Of a stretch of 64,000 bases of DNA, positions 35,189 to 43,938 are shown piece by piece. Positions within the stretch are counted from its first letter, which is position 1, and each line of letters opens with the position of its first letter. The DNA is from JAJEAD01 sp965221555. GTDB taxonomy: Bacteria; Pseudomonadota; Gammaproteobacteria; HK1. The stretch covers positions 1,674,001 to 1,738,000 of the forward strand of contig OZ244895.1 in assembly GCA_965221555.1 (NCBI GenBank), written 5' to 3'. Position numbers and translations under genes: made by a program. The notes beneath the pieces were generated by a model. The model was given only the letters and a program-made list of their open reading frames with translations. It ran no database searches and was not told the origin of the DNA.

Positions 35189-35895
35189 GTCTGGTCGCTC
35201 CGAAAACGGCGGGAACTCGATTCGACAAGGTCTCGATGGGGTGAAGTGTGGGGCAGCCCCGGGATCTTGTTCAAGGTTGACTTGGCCAAAGAGAAAGATA
35301 GATAAGGGTCAGGTCGCGTGTCCGCCCGGGCACGACCCGGTCCGTGGGCGCGATGGTCGCCGCGGGCGCTCCGCGAGGCCGCGTCCGGTGATCCGAAGCC
35401 GCCAACCGAATGCGTGCGCCGTGATTCATCGCGGGGAGGCCGGCCGGGCGAGACCGTGTCAAGCCGCCGCGGTTCTCCGATTCATGGCCGCGGACACGCA
35501 CCTGCCGGCATGGACGCGGTCGAGAGCGAGCAAGGGCGCGGGACGCTAGCCCGGATGTTTCACCGATTTTCGTAGCGAGGGCGCCAAGATGCCGTGATAG
35601 TGGGTCGCACGGACCGAAAGACGCTGTAGGCGTAGCCGACACTACGTCGAAGCGGCTTGAGGGAGTACGGCCCGCTGACGCGAGCATATTGGCGTCCGCA
35701 GTAGGAAATCGGTGAAATATCCGGGCTACGGTCCAGGCCCGCCGGCACCGGCTCGCTTCGTGGTGAAGCACGGCGGCTGGCTAGCGGAAACGGGTGCTCC
35801 GTGCCCCGTGCCGGTGCGTGGAGGTCCGCGGTGTCCGTCCGGGCACCGCCTTCCGGTACATTAGCCGTCCGGTGACCTGCGTGGGAAGCGCGAAG
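35189..35895. other. Divergent intergenic region with a full-length MITE
   Basis: This 707-bp gap separates the divergent LacI regulator and ornithine-cyclodeaminase-like genes. The reference MITE occupies 35547-35728. Short open frames here (for example on the minus strand across 35271-35771) are translated repeat and have no gene-like features. The rest should contain both promoters, but none was clearly recognised. Confidence 0.55.
35547..35728 (+). repeat. MITE-like element, full-length reference copy (182 bp)
   Basis: Left arm: TAGCCCGGATGTTTCACCGA, then TTTTCGTAGCGAGGGCGCCA and AGATGC. Right arm (reverse complement): TAGCCCGGATATTTCACCGA, then TTTCCTACTGCGGACGCCA and ATATGC. The two arms form imperfect terminal inverted repeats of about 45 bp. 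Both ends read TA...TA, consistent with a TA target duplication of the IS630/mariner kind. The interior (GGCGTAGCCGACACTACG) has no gene. It is probably non-autonomous; no matching transposase gene is in the window. Confidence 0.88.
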
Positions 35896-36912
35896 ATGAC
35901 GGCAATCGAGGTGCTCTTTCTCTCGAAGGAAGACGTGGACCAGGTCGACCTCGGCCTTCGGGAGGTCATGGATGCGGTGGAGGCCGGCCTGCGGGCCCAC
36001 GGCGAGAAGAATGTGGTGATGCCCTCGAAGGTGCACCTTCACCTGGACCACCCCGAGAAGATCTTCAACATCCTGCCCGGCTATGCGGGTCCGGTGGATG
36101 CCTGCGGCGTCAAGGTGCTCGGCGACTTTCACAAGAACTACGAGCACGGCGTGCCCTCCGAGATCTCCACCCTGCTCCTGATGCGCACCGACACCGGCGC
36201 GCCCTATGCGATCATCAACTCCACCGCGATCACGTGGATGCGCACCGGGGCGGTGACCGCGGTAGGGGCGAAGTACCTCGCGCGCCGCCGCCCCCGGGTG
36301 CTCGCGAACATCGGCGCGCGAGGCACTTCCTGGTACAACGTCGCGATGCTCGACCTGCTCTTCGATTTCGAGGAGATCCGGGTCACGAGCCGCCGGCCGG
36401 AGTCCCGCGAGCGCTTCGGCGCCCGGATGAGCGAGCGCCTCGGCAAGGCGGTGGTGGTCAAGGACAACGCGGCGGACACCGTGCGCGATGCCGACATCAT
36501 CGTGGATGCCTCGAGACTGATGGAGCACGAGGTCCTGGTGCCCGACGCGGCGGTGCGACCGGGCGCGCTGCTTCAACCCTACGGCGCGGTGCTCTCGGTG
36601 GAGCCGAGCCTGCCGTTTCGCGCCGACAAGTTCATCGTGGACGACTGGAACCAGTGCGTGAGATCCGGCCATGGCCAGTTCGCGTCGCTCATCAATGCCG
36701 GCGATCTGCGCGCCGAGCACGTCTACGCGGAGATTGGCGAGGTGGTGGCGGGTATCAAGCCCGGCCGAGAGACCGAGAGCGAGCGTATCGTCTTCTGGCA
36801 CAAGGGCTACGCCATCAGCGACATCATGATCGGACATCTCGTGTACGAGAAGGCCAAGGCCCAGGGAATCGGCACTCGCTTGCCCTACTACGAGAGTCCG
36901 CGTGACGAGTAG
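35896..36912 (+). CDS. Ornithine cyclodeaminase / mu-crystallin family protein
   Basis: A 338-aa NAD(P)-binding enzyme. It starts MTAIEVLFLSKEDV, has the substrate/NAD region GVKVLGDFHKNYEHGVPSEI, the LLLMRTDTGAPYAIINSTAI core and the dinucleotide-binding NIGARGTSWYN. Relatives include ornithine cyclodeaminase, alanine dehydrogenase and imine reductases such as those acting on opines. It sits 24 nt before hutH on the same strand, which suggests a role in amino-acid catabolism. The frame is open to 35794, but the ATG at 35896 gives the normal family N-terminus. Confidence 0.88.
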   Translation: MTAIEVLFLSKEDVDQVDLGLREVMDAVEAGLRAHGEKNVVMPSKVHLHLDHPEKIFNILPGYAGPVDACGVKVLGDFHKNYEHGVPSEISTLLLMRTDTGAPYAIINSTAITWMRTGAVTAVGAKYLARRRPRVLANIGARGTSWYNVAMLDLLFDFEEIRVTSRRPESRERFGARMSERLGKAVVVKDNAADTVRDADIIVDASRLMEHEVLVPDAAVRPGALLQPYGAVLSVEPSLPFRADKFIVDDWNQCVRSGHGQFASLINAGDLRAEHVYAEIGEVVAGIKPGRETESERIVFWHKGYAISDIMIGHLVYEKAKAQGIGTRLPYYESPRDE

Positions 36913-36936
36913 CCGGCGGTCCACGGGGGAGGAAGG

Positions 36937-38457
36937 GTGAACACGCTTCTGCTCGACGGCCGGGGCCTTCGTCTCGGGCAATTCGAAGAAGTGGTGTTCA
37001 GGCGCCGGCCCTGCGCCCTCGCCGCGGATGCGCGGGCGAGAGTGCGCGCCGCTCGCGAAGTGGTGGAGGCGGTGGTGGCGCGCGATGAGCCGGTGTATGG
37101 AGTCAACACCGGCTTCGGGGACCTTGCCCGGGTCGGTATCGCCTCGAGTGACCTGCGGCTACTTCAGGAGCGCCTGATCCTCAGTCACGCGGCAGGGGTC
37201 GGAGAGCCGCTCGAGGCGCCCGCGGTACGCGGCATGCTGCTGCTTCGCGCCAACACTCTCGCCCGGGGCCACTCGGGAGTGCGCCCGGAGGTGATCGACT
37301 TGCTCCTCGCCCTTCTCAACGGCGATGCCCTGCCGCGGATACCGAGGCGGGGCTCGGTCGGCGCCAGCGGCGATCTCGCCCCCCTCGCACATCTCGCCCT
37401 GCCATTGATCGGCCGGGGAGAGCTCGTGGTGCGGGGCGAGAGAATGCCGGCGCCGGAGGGTCTCGCCGCGATCGGCCGCGAGCCCCTGGTCCTGGAGGCG
37501 AAGGAGGGGCTCGCCCTCATCAACGGCACTCAGGCGATGACTTCGCTGCTCTCCCTCGCCGTCCTCGAGGCCCGGCGCCTGGTGCGCGCGGTCGACCTGA
37601 TCGCCGCGATGTCCACCGACGCCCTGCGCGGCACCGACACCGCCTTCGACGCGCGCATCCACGCGTTGCGTCCCCATCCGGGCCAGCAGCGAAGCGCCCG
37701 CAATCTGTGGTCTCTGATGCAGGGCTCCGAGATCCGCAATTCGCACCGCGAGGACGATGTCCGGATTCAGGATCCCTACAGTATCCGGTGCGCACCGCAG
37801 GTCCACGGCACGGTGCGCGATCTCCTCGACGACATCACGGCCAGGATCGAGGTGGAGATGAATGCGGTGAGCGACAACCCGCTCGTGTTCCCCGAGGACG
37901 GCGAGATACTCTCCGGAGGCAACTTCCACGGAGAGGCGATGGCGGTCTCCGCGGACCTGCTCGCGCTCGGCCTGACCGAGCTCGGCACCATCAGCGAGCG
38001 GCGCATCGAAAAGCTCACCAACACCACCTTCTCCGCGCTGCCGCCCTTTCTCGTGGAGGATGCGGGCCTCAACTCCGGGTTCATGCTGGCCCACGTTACC
38101 GCGGCCGCGCTCGCGGCCGAGAGCAAGACGCTCTGCCATCCCGCGTCGGTGGACAGCATCCCCACTTCGGCCGACAAGGAAGACCATGTCTCGATGGGGA
38201 TGGGGGCGGCGCTCAAGCTCGCGCCCATCGTGGACAACACGAGCACGATCCTGGCGATAGAGCTTGCCGCGGCGGCGCAGGGCATCGATCTGCTGCGCCC
38301 CTTGCGTTCGAGTCCGGCGCTCGAGCGCCTCCACCTGGCGGTGCGCGCGCGGATTCCGAAATGGATAGAGGACCGGGAGATGGCGCCCGATATCGCCGCC
38401 GCGCTTGAAGTGTTGCGGGGGCTCGACCCCCTGCTGGACGAGCTTGGGGTCGCCTGA
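36937..38457 (+). CDS. hutH: Histidine ammonia-lyase
   Basis: A 506-aa enzyme converting L-histidine to urocanate and ammonia, the first step of histidine use. The MIO cofactor precursor A143-S144-G145 lies in RRGSVGASGDLAPLAHLAL. Other active-site parts are VYGVNTGFGDLA, NSHREDDVRIQDPYSIR and VDSIPTSADKEDHVSMGMG. The GTG start follows a strong GGGGGAGGAAGGG site. The other hut genes in the window (hutF, hutI, hutU) lie about 8 kb away. An aromatic-amino-acid or ergothionase activity is possible in this superfamily, but the hut neighbours favour histidine. Confidence 0.93.
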   Translation: MNTLLLDGRGLRLGQFEEVVFRRRPCALAADARARVRAAREVVEAVVARDEPVYGVNTGFGDLARVGIASSDLRLLQERLILSHAAGVGEPLEAPAVRGMLLLRANTLARGHSGVRPEVIDLLLALLNGDALPRIPRRGSVGASGDLAPLAHLALPLIGRGELVVRGERMPAPEGLAAIGREPLVLEAKEGLALINGTQAMTSLLSLAVLEARRLVRAVDLIAAMSTDALRGTDTAFDARIHALRPHPGQQRSARNLWSLMQGSEIRNSHREDDVRIQDPYSIRCAPQVHGTVRDLLDDITARIEVEMNAVSDNPLVFPEDGEILSGGNFHGEAMAVSADLLALGLTELGTISERRIEKLTNTTFSALPPFLVEDAGLNSGFMLAHVTAAALAAESKTLCHPASVDSIPTSADKEDHVSMGMGAALKLAPIVDNTSTILAIELAAAAQGIDLLRPLRSSPALERLHLAVRARIPKWIEDREMAPDIAAALEVLRGLDPLLDELGVA

Positions 38458-38490
38458 GCGCCCCCGCGCGACGGCGGAACCCGGGTCCCC

Positions 38491-38506
38491 GAGCCGGGCC
38501 CGGCTC
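38491..38506. terminator. Possible bidirectional terminator
   Basis: GAGCCGGGCCCGGCTC is a perfect 16-bp palindrome between the convergent hutH and importer ATPase genes, overlapping the latter's stop. It can fold as a 6-bp stem with a GGCC loop. No U-tract, so only a tentative call. Confidence 0.3.
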
Positions 38507-40157
38507 AGGAGAGCTGCGCGCTGATCGGTCCCTCGCGCAGGCGGGCGCCGGCGCGCGTATGCAGCAGGTTGTCCAGCCAGTCGGGATCCATCTCCGGAAC
38601 CGAGGCGAGCAGCAGCTCGGTGTACTCGTGGTGGGGCGGCGAGAGAATCTCTTCACGTGGGCCGTGTTCCACGACCTGCCCGTTCAGCATCACCACGATC
38701 TCGTCCGAGATCGCCTTTACGGTCGCGAGATCATGGGTGATGAAGAGATAGGAGACCTTGAGTTCGTTCTGCAGGTTCTGCAGCAGGCGGAGAATTCCGT
38801 CGGCCACGAGCTGATCGAGGGCCGAGGTCACCTCATCGCAGATGATCATGTCCGGCTTCGCCGCGAGCGCGCGGGCGATGCACACCCGCTGCTTCTCGCC
38901 CCCGGAGAGCTCGGAGGGAAAACGGTCCAGGTAGCGCGCATTGAGCTCGATCTGCTCCAGGAGCTCGACCACCCGATCGCGCCTGGCCTTGCCCTCCATG
39001 CCGAAGTAGAAGGACAGGGGACGGCCCAGCACCTGGAGCACCGTCTGGCGCGGATTCAGGGCCACGTCGGGCATCTGGTAGATCATCTGCAGGCGGCGCA
39101 GCATCTCCTTGTCGCGCTGCTTGAAGCCGGGCGGAAGCACCTTGCCCTCGAACACGATGGAGCCCTTGGTGGGAGGCAGGAGCCCGGTGATGACCCGTGC
39201 CAGGGTGCTTTTGCCGCTCCCGGACTCACCCACCACCGCGATGGTATTGCAGCGGGTGAGGTCGAGCGTGATGTCTTCGAGCACCGGCACTCCGCCGGGC
39301 CCGCCGTAGCTCGCGCTCACGTCCTTGACCTCAAGCAGGGTCTCCCCTTCCTCCGGGTGGCGCACCTTGTCTTCGCGTACTTTGCGTACCGAGAGCAGCG
39401 CCCGGGTGTAGTCCTCCTGGGGAGACGCGACCATCTGCCTCGTGCCGCCCACCTCCACCGTCTCGCCGTAGCGCAGCACCATGATCCGGTCCGAGACCTG
39501 GGAGACGACCGCGAGATCGTGGCTGATGTAGATTGCGGCGGAGTTCAACTCCCGGATCGCATCCTTGATCGCGGCGAGCACCTCGATCTGAGTGGTAACG
39601 TCCAGGGCGGTGGTCGGCTCGTCGAAGACGATGAGGTCGGGCTTGCAGGCCATCGCCATCGCCACCATTGCCCTTTGGAGCTGCCCTCCCGAAACCTGGT
39701 GCGGATAGCGGTTGCCGATGTTCTCCGGATCGGGGAGATCCAGCCTGCGATAGAGCCGCTTGCCCTGCTCCTCCGCCTCGGCTCCCCCCAGGACCCCGTG
39801 CTGCACCGGCGCCTCGATGTACTGCGCGATGAGCCGGTGGGCGGGGTTGAAGGAGGCGGCGGCGCTCTGCGCCACGTAGGAGATGCGCACCCCGCGCAAC
39901 TGCCGCAGAGACTCGTCACCGGAGGAGCGGAGATCGAGGCCATCGAAGGTGATGGTGCCCCCGGTGATGCGACAGCCGGGTCGGCAGAAGCCCATGCTCG
40001 CGATGCCGATGGTCGACTTGCCAGCGCCCGACTCCCCGATCAGGCCGAGCACCTCTCCCCGATCCAGCTCGACGTCCACCCCCTTGACGATTTCCTGCCA
40101 GCGTTCCTCCTGGAAGCCCTCGATGCGAAGGCCTTGCATGGTGAGTAGTCGAGACAT
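38505..40157 (-). CDS. Dpp/Opp-type ABC transporter, fused double ATPase subunit (second system)
   Basis: A 550-aa protein with two ATPase domains. The first has Walker A GLIGESGAGKSTIGIA and signature VSGGQLQRAMVAMA with DEPTTALDV. The second has VVGESGSGKSTLARVI, LSGGEKQRVCIARAL and CDEVTSALDQL. It is about 160 residues shorter than the first system's subunit at 25937-28060, mainly because it lacks the long cysteine-containing tail of each half. It lies downstream of the two permeases of its own system. The ATG at 40157 is chosen because it opens the first ATPase domain. Confidence 0.92.
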   Translation of the reverse strand: MSRLLTMQGLRIEGFQEERWQEIVKGVDVELDRGEVLGLIGESGAGKSTIGIASMGFCRPGCRITGGTITFDGLDLRSSGDESLRQLRGVRISYVAQSAAASFNPAHRLIAQYIEAPVQHGVLGGAEAEEQGKRLYRRLDLPDPENIGNRYPHQVSGGQLQRAMVAMAMACKPDLIVFDEPTTALDVTTQIEVLAAIKDAIRELNSAAIYISHDLAVVSQVSDRIMVLRYGETVEVGGTRQMVASPQEDYTRALLSVRKVREDKVRHPEEGETLLEVKDVSASYGGPGGVPVLEDITLDLTRCNTIAVVGESGSGKSTLARVITGLLPPTKGSIVFEGKVLPPGFKQRDKEMLRRLQMIYQMPDVALNPRQTVLQVLGRPLSFYFGMEGKARRDRVVELLEQIELNARYLDRFPSELSGGEKQRVCIARALAAKPDMIICDEVTSALDQLVADGILRLLQNLQNELKVSYLFITHDLATVKAISDEIVVMLNGQVVEHGPREEILSPPHHEYTELLLASVPEMDPDWLDNLLHTRAGARLREGPISAQLS

Positions 40158-40210
40158 CGATTTCGCCGGACGGGGTTGGGCCGCTTTAAAGCAAACGCGA
40201 AAGCGGGGGG

Positions 40211-41119
40211 TCAGTACTCGTCGCGCAGGCCCGCCGCCTTGCGCAGGAACCAGTCCACCACCAGGTTGACGCCGATGGTGAGGATGGCGATCGCGGCCGC
40301 GGGGACGAGCGGGGTGTAGATTCCGAAAGTGATCGCGCCCGCGTTCTCTTTCACCATGCTGCCCCAGTCCGCGGTCGGCGGCTGCAGGCCGAGTCCGAGG
40401 AAGCTGAGCGCGCTGAGAAAGAGGAACACGAAGCAGAAGCGCAGTCCGAACTCCGCCACCAGCGGCGGCAGAGTGTTGGGAAGGATCTCGCGACGCATCA
40501 GCCACCAGATCCTCTCGCCGCGCAGTCGGGCCACCTCCACGTACTCCATGACCTCGACGTCCATCGCGACCGCCCGGGACAGGCGGTAGACCCGCGTCGC
40601 GTCCAGGATCGCGATGACCACGATCAGCACCCCCACCGAAGTGCCGACCACCGAGAGGATCATGAGTGCGAAGATGAGGGTGGGAAAGGCCATGATCACA
40701 TCGACGAATCGGCTCAGGCCCTGGTCCACCCATCCGCGCAGGGTGGCGGCCAGGAAGCCGCAGGAGATGCCGATGGCGAAGGAGAGGATGGTCGTGACGA
40801 GCGCGATGGAGATCGTGTTGCGGGCGCCGTAGAGGAGGCGGGTGTAGAGGTCCCGCCCGAGATGATCGGTGCCGAGCAGGACCTTGTGCTCGCGGTCCTT
40901 GTTGATCTCGTCCCAGCACTCGTAGGCGGCGATCCCTTCCGGAGTGCAGTCGTTCGCCCAGAAGCCGGCCTCCCACACGTCGCCGACCACTTCCGTCTCC
41001 GGAAAGGGGGTGAAGAGCGGCGCGAAGAGCATCAGCGTGACGTTGAAGACGATGATCACCATGCCGAGCTGGGCGCTCCAGGGCGCGTTGGCGAGAGCCT
41101 TGAGCGCATCTCTAAGCAT
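40211..41119 (-). CDS. Dpp/Opp-type ABC permease (DppC-like, second system)
   Basis: A 302-aa permease with an N-terminal TM (SAQLGMVIIVFNVTLMLFA), coupling loop EYVEVARLRGERIWWLMRRE and the diagnostic LSFLGLGLQPPTADWGSMVK. It lies 12 nt after the DppB-like gene and 53 nt before the fused ATPase gene, which supports one operon. Confidence 0.92.
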   Translation of the reverse strand: MLRDALKALANAPWSAQLGMVIIVFNVTLMLFAPLFTPFPETEVVGDVWEAGFWANDCTPEGIAAYECWDEINKDREHKVLLGTDHLGRDLYTRLLYGARNTISIALVTTILSFAIGISCGFLAATLRGWVDQGLSRFVDVIMAFPTLIFALMILSVVGTSVGVLIVVIAILDATRVYRLSRAVAMDVEVMEYVEVARLRGERIWWLMRREILPNTLPPLVAEFGLRFCFVFLFLSALSFLGLGLQPPTADWGSMVKENAGAITFGIYTPLVPAAAIAILTIGVNLVVDWFLRKAAGLRDEY

Positions 41120-41131
41120 GGCGCCCCGACC

Positions 41132-42088
41132 TCACTTCGGGTGCCGAAGCCGCGGATTGGCGAGGATCGACAGCACGTCCGCGCTCAGGTTGAGCAGGAC
41201 GTAGGTGCCGGCGAAGATCAGCCCGCTTGCCTGCACGACCGGCAAATCGCGTTTCGATACCGAGTCGACGAGAAGCTGTCCGAGACCGGGGTACACGAAC
41301 ACCACCTCGACGACGACCACCCCCACCACGAGGTAGGCGAGGTTGAGGACGATAACGTTGATGACCGGGGACAGCGCGTTGGGAAAGGCGTGGTGCATGA
41401 TGATGCGGCTGCGCTTGATGCCCTTGAGGCGGGCCATCTCGATATAGGGGCTCATCATCAGGTTGATGATGGCGGCCCTCGTCATCCTCATCATGTGCGC
41501 CACGACTACCAGGATCAGGGTGAGCGCGGGGAGCGCGACCGCGTAAAGCTTGCTGCCGAGCGGCATGTCGGGGGCGATGTTGGAGATGCTCGGAAACACG
41601 CTCCATTGCACCGAGAGCAGCACGATGAGGATGTAGGCGACGAAGAACTCCGGGAAGGAGATGGTGGACAGCGTCGTCATCGAGATCATCTTGTCGAAGA
41701 GGGTCTCCCGGTAGAGCGCGGCGAGCATGCCGAGAAAGACCGCGAGCGGCACCGCGACCGCCGCCGCGGTGACCGCGAGGAAGATGGTGTTGCCGAGCCG
41801 GGTGCCGATGAGTTCGGAGATCTCGCGCTTGTTGGCGAGCGAGGTGCCCATGTCGCCGGACATGAAGTTCCCGAGCCAGGTCAGGTAGCGCGTATACCAG
41901 GGCAGGTCGAGGCCGAGCTCCCGGCGAAAGGCCGCTACCGTCTCCGGGGTGGCCGCCTGGCCGAGGATGGCTTGCGCGAGATCCCCGGGCAGCAACTCCA
42001 CCCCGACCGCGATCATGAGCGAGATCGCGATCAGGGTGACGACGCCGAAGACGAGGCGCTTGCCCACCATCACCGGCAGCGAATCCAT
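41132..42088 (-). CDS. Dpp/Opp-type ABC permease (DppB-like, second system)
   Basis: A 318-aa permease: N-terminal RLVFGVVTLIAISLMIAVGV, periplasmic loop PETVAAFRRELGLDLPWYTR, coupling region HMMRMTRAAIINLMMSPYIE and the ending VFVYPGLGQLLVDSVSKRDL. It is the first gene of this importer operon. No substrate-binding protein gene is adjacent on either side. Confidence 0.92.
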   Translation of the reverse strand: MDSLPVMVGKRLVFGVVTLIAISLMIAVGVELLPGDLAQAILGQAATPETVAAFRRELGLDLPWYTRYLTWLGNFMSGDMGTSLANKREISELIGTRLGNTIFLAVTAAAVAVPLAVFLGMLAALYRETLFDKMISMTTLSTISFPEFFVAYILIVLLSVQWSVFPSISNIAPDMPLGSKLYAVALPALTLILVVVAHMMRMTRAAIINLMMSPYIEMARLKGIKRSRIIMHHAFPNALSPVINVIVLNLAYLVVGVVVVEVVFVYPGLGQLLVDSVSKRDLPVVQASGLIFAGTYVLLNLSADVLSILANPRLRHPK

Positions 42089-42196
42089 GGCTCCTCCAAA
42101 CTGCTTGTCGTTATTCCCGGAGCCGCCGCCGCGGCCGACTCCAGCGGCGATGATCGGTCAAAGCTCGGTTCATCTCAAGCCGCCGCCCCGCGACGC

Positions 42197-42601
42197 TCAT
42201 CCCCAGATGAAGGCGCTCCGGGGCTCGATCCGCACGATGCTGCGAAGGCGCGGCCAGTCCGAGATGTATCCCTCCACCTCGTCGTCGCCGACGTAGCGGC
42301 GCGTGATTCGCCGGATCTCATCGTCCACTTCCCTCCCGTCGCTGGTGTGCACGGTGGCGCGGCCCTTCATCATCACCGCGGTGTCCCCTTCCTGCACCGA
42401 CACCCCAACCCGGGGGTCGCGTTCCAGGTTCCTGACCCAGGCCCGTTGCGCCAGAGTCCATACCAGGATCGACTGTCCGTCCCAGCGATACCACACCGGT
42501 ACCAGGTGCGGGCAGAGGTCGCGGCCGAGGGTGCCGACGACCGCGAGCAGGCCGGGCCGCTCACGGTTCAGGAGTTCGTGCATACGAGGCTCGATCTTCA
42601 T
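42197..42601 (-). CDS. Pyridoxamine-5'-phosphate-oxidase-like flavin-binding protein
   Basis: A 134-aa split-barrel protein of the PPOX/FDOR class. The pattern GLLAVVGTLGRDLCPHLVPV, then VWYRWDGQSILVWTLAQRAW and LERDPRVGVSVQEG, is typical of F420- or FMN-binding members with small-molecule reductase or haem-degrading roles. The start at 42601 (MKIEPRMHELL) is chosen because the upstream codons have no domain match. It is 108 nt upstream of the second importer operon, so the two may be unrelated. Confidence 0.75.
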   Translation of the reverse strand: MKIEPRMHELLNRERPGLLAVVGTLGRDLCPHLVPVWYRWDGQSILVWTLAQRAWVRNLERDPRVGVSVQEGDTAVMMKGRATVHTSDGREVDDEIRRITRRYVGDDEVEGYISDWPRLRSIVRIEPRSAFIWG

Positions 42602-42973
42602 GTCGGGGATCCTGGGGCAAGCAGGCGGGGAGGGGGAGTATGCCCCCCGGGCCGGCTCTCGTCGCCGTGGCGGGCACACCGACCTTTTAGCGCTCGCGTC
42701 ACGGCCTGCATGCCCTGCTCGGCCAAGGCCTCCGAGGGCGCGGCGCCTGAAGACCTCCGCTGCGGGTGTTGATTCCGTCACTCGGACGCCTCGATACTTC
42801 GTCGGCGACGATCGACTGAGCCGTGGTCATGTCCTTGCGAATGCTATGCCTTGGCGCGCCCGCCCGGGAGTGTTGCCGGAGTCCCGCGGACTCGCCGGAC
42901 GAGGGATCGGCGCCCGCGCCGCTGTGCGGTGTTTTGGCCGTGCACGCCGTCGGGGAGTGAGTGGAGCGACGCG
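42602..42973. other. Divergent intergenic region
   Basis: This 372-bp gap between the PPOX-like gene and the chorismate-mutase-like gene contains open frames only as N-terminal extensions of the two genes. A short GGGGG-AGTATG-CCCCC hairpin lies near 42632-42647. I see no further gene, repeat or clear promoter. Confidence 0.5.
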
Positions 42974-43705
42974 ATGGGGCTCGCGGACCGGCATCAGGCG
43001 ATCGACCTCGCTCAGTCGCTTCGTCCGGGCCTCGATCTCCTCGCCAACGAGATAGTCATTGCGCTCAAGAAGCGCACGCGCTTCCCCCGCAATCCGGACA
43101 TCTACCGACCCGGACTGGTGCGCACCGCCCCCGGGAAGACGCTGCTGGACCACGTGCTCGGGAGTGTCGAGCATCTGCACGCCGAGCTCGGACGCTACAC
43201 CTTCGCGTCCCAGGAGTCGTTCACCGAGGTCGGGGGCGTTGCGCCGGTCATCCTCCGCGGCGATCCGCCGAGTCCGATCGAGCGCATGGCGAGCGGTGCG
43301 GGGGCTCGCGTCAAGGCCTACTACCTCGCGTGGGTGGAGCGGGCGTGCCGCGCCGGCAGCGACTCCACCACCTATGGCGAGACGGTTACCGCCGATGTCG
43401 AGGCGCTCCTGTGCATCCTCGAACGCGTCAATCTCGGCAAGTTCGTGGCGGAGTCGAAGTTCTCCGAACTCGAGAACGAGTTTCGGGAGGCCGACGGCGA
43501 CATCGAGGCGACCAGGGGGCTGCTGGTGCGCAAGGGCCGGGAAGCGCAGGTCCATGACCTCGCGCGCCGCCTCGCGCTGCACTACGAGCTCGACGCCGGG
43601 CTCGCCCACGAGATCTTCGCCTGGATGATTGAGACCACCATCGATATCGAAGTGGCCTACATCCGGATGCGCTGCGCGAGCGCGGGGGAGGCCGGCTCGA
43701 CGTAG
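42974..43705 (+). CDS. Chorismate-mutase-like (AroQ-fold) protein
   Basis: A 243-aa all-helical protein. The C-terminal ~100 residues resemble AroQ chorismate mutase: helix 1 DVEALLCILERVNLGKFVAE, then ESKF, then the R-E pair in RKGREAQVHDLARR and a last helix GLAHEIFAWMIETTIDIEV. The N-terminal half repeats a similar helix (LAQSLRPGLDLLANEIVIAL) ending in PDIYRPG and has no clear family. Chorismate mutases convert chorismate to prephenate; here the activity is uncertain because the terminal Gln is not conserved. The ATG at 42974 follows GGAGCG. No aromatic-amino-acid gene is nearby. Confidence 0.45.
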   Translation: MGLADRHQAIDLAQSLRPGLDLLANEIVIALKKRTRFPRNPDIYRPGLVRTAPGKTLLDHVLGSVEHLHAELGRYTFASQESFTEVGGVAPVILRGDPPSPIERMASGAGARVKAYYLAWVERACRAGSDSTTYGETVTADVEALLCILERVNLGKFVAESKFSELENEFREADGDIEATRGLLVRKGREAQVHDLARRLALHYELDAGLAHEIFAWMIETTIDIEVAYIRMRCASAGEAGST

Positions 43706-43718
43706 CGCGTCTTTCAAG

Positions 43719-43787
43719 TCCGTGCTTCCTGCTATCACGGCATCTGGCGCCCGAAGCGGCCGAAAATCGGTGGAGCGTGCGGGCTGA
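43719..43787 (-). repeat. MITE-family left-arm fragment, inverted
   Basis: TCCGTGCTTCCTGCTATCACGG, then CATCTGGCGCCC and CGAAAATCGGTG match the reverse complement of the reference left arm. It lies just after the chorismate-mutase-like gene. The TCCGTGCTTCCYGCTAT start is shared with the copy at 61375-61443. Confidence 0.75.
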
Positions 43788-43792
43788 CGCTT

Positions 43793-43810
43793 CGCCCCCG
43801 TCCGGGGGCG
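43793..43810. terminator. Probable bidirectional terminator hairpin
   Basis: CGCCCCC-GTCC-GGGGGCG forms a 7-bp GC stem with a 4-nt loop. It lies between the convergent chorismate-mutase-like and peroxiredoxin genes. No U-tract is present. Confidence 0.4.
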
Positions 43811-43938
43811 CATTCGGAACCCGCTCCCGGCGAGGGCGGTCCGCAACGGGACGAAGCGGATAAAAATGAGCCCACCGTCCCACTCCCGGCGCCATGGCCG
43901 GAGGAGCGGGCGGTGGATCGGCGCCGAGCGCGGCCCGG

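Noticed and set aside
35271..35771. 166-codon minus-strand frame and similar short frames at other repeats
   Set aside because: They are translated MITE sequence with no ribosome site or family, and they recur with every copy.
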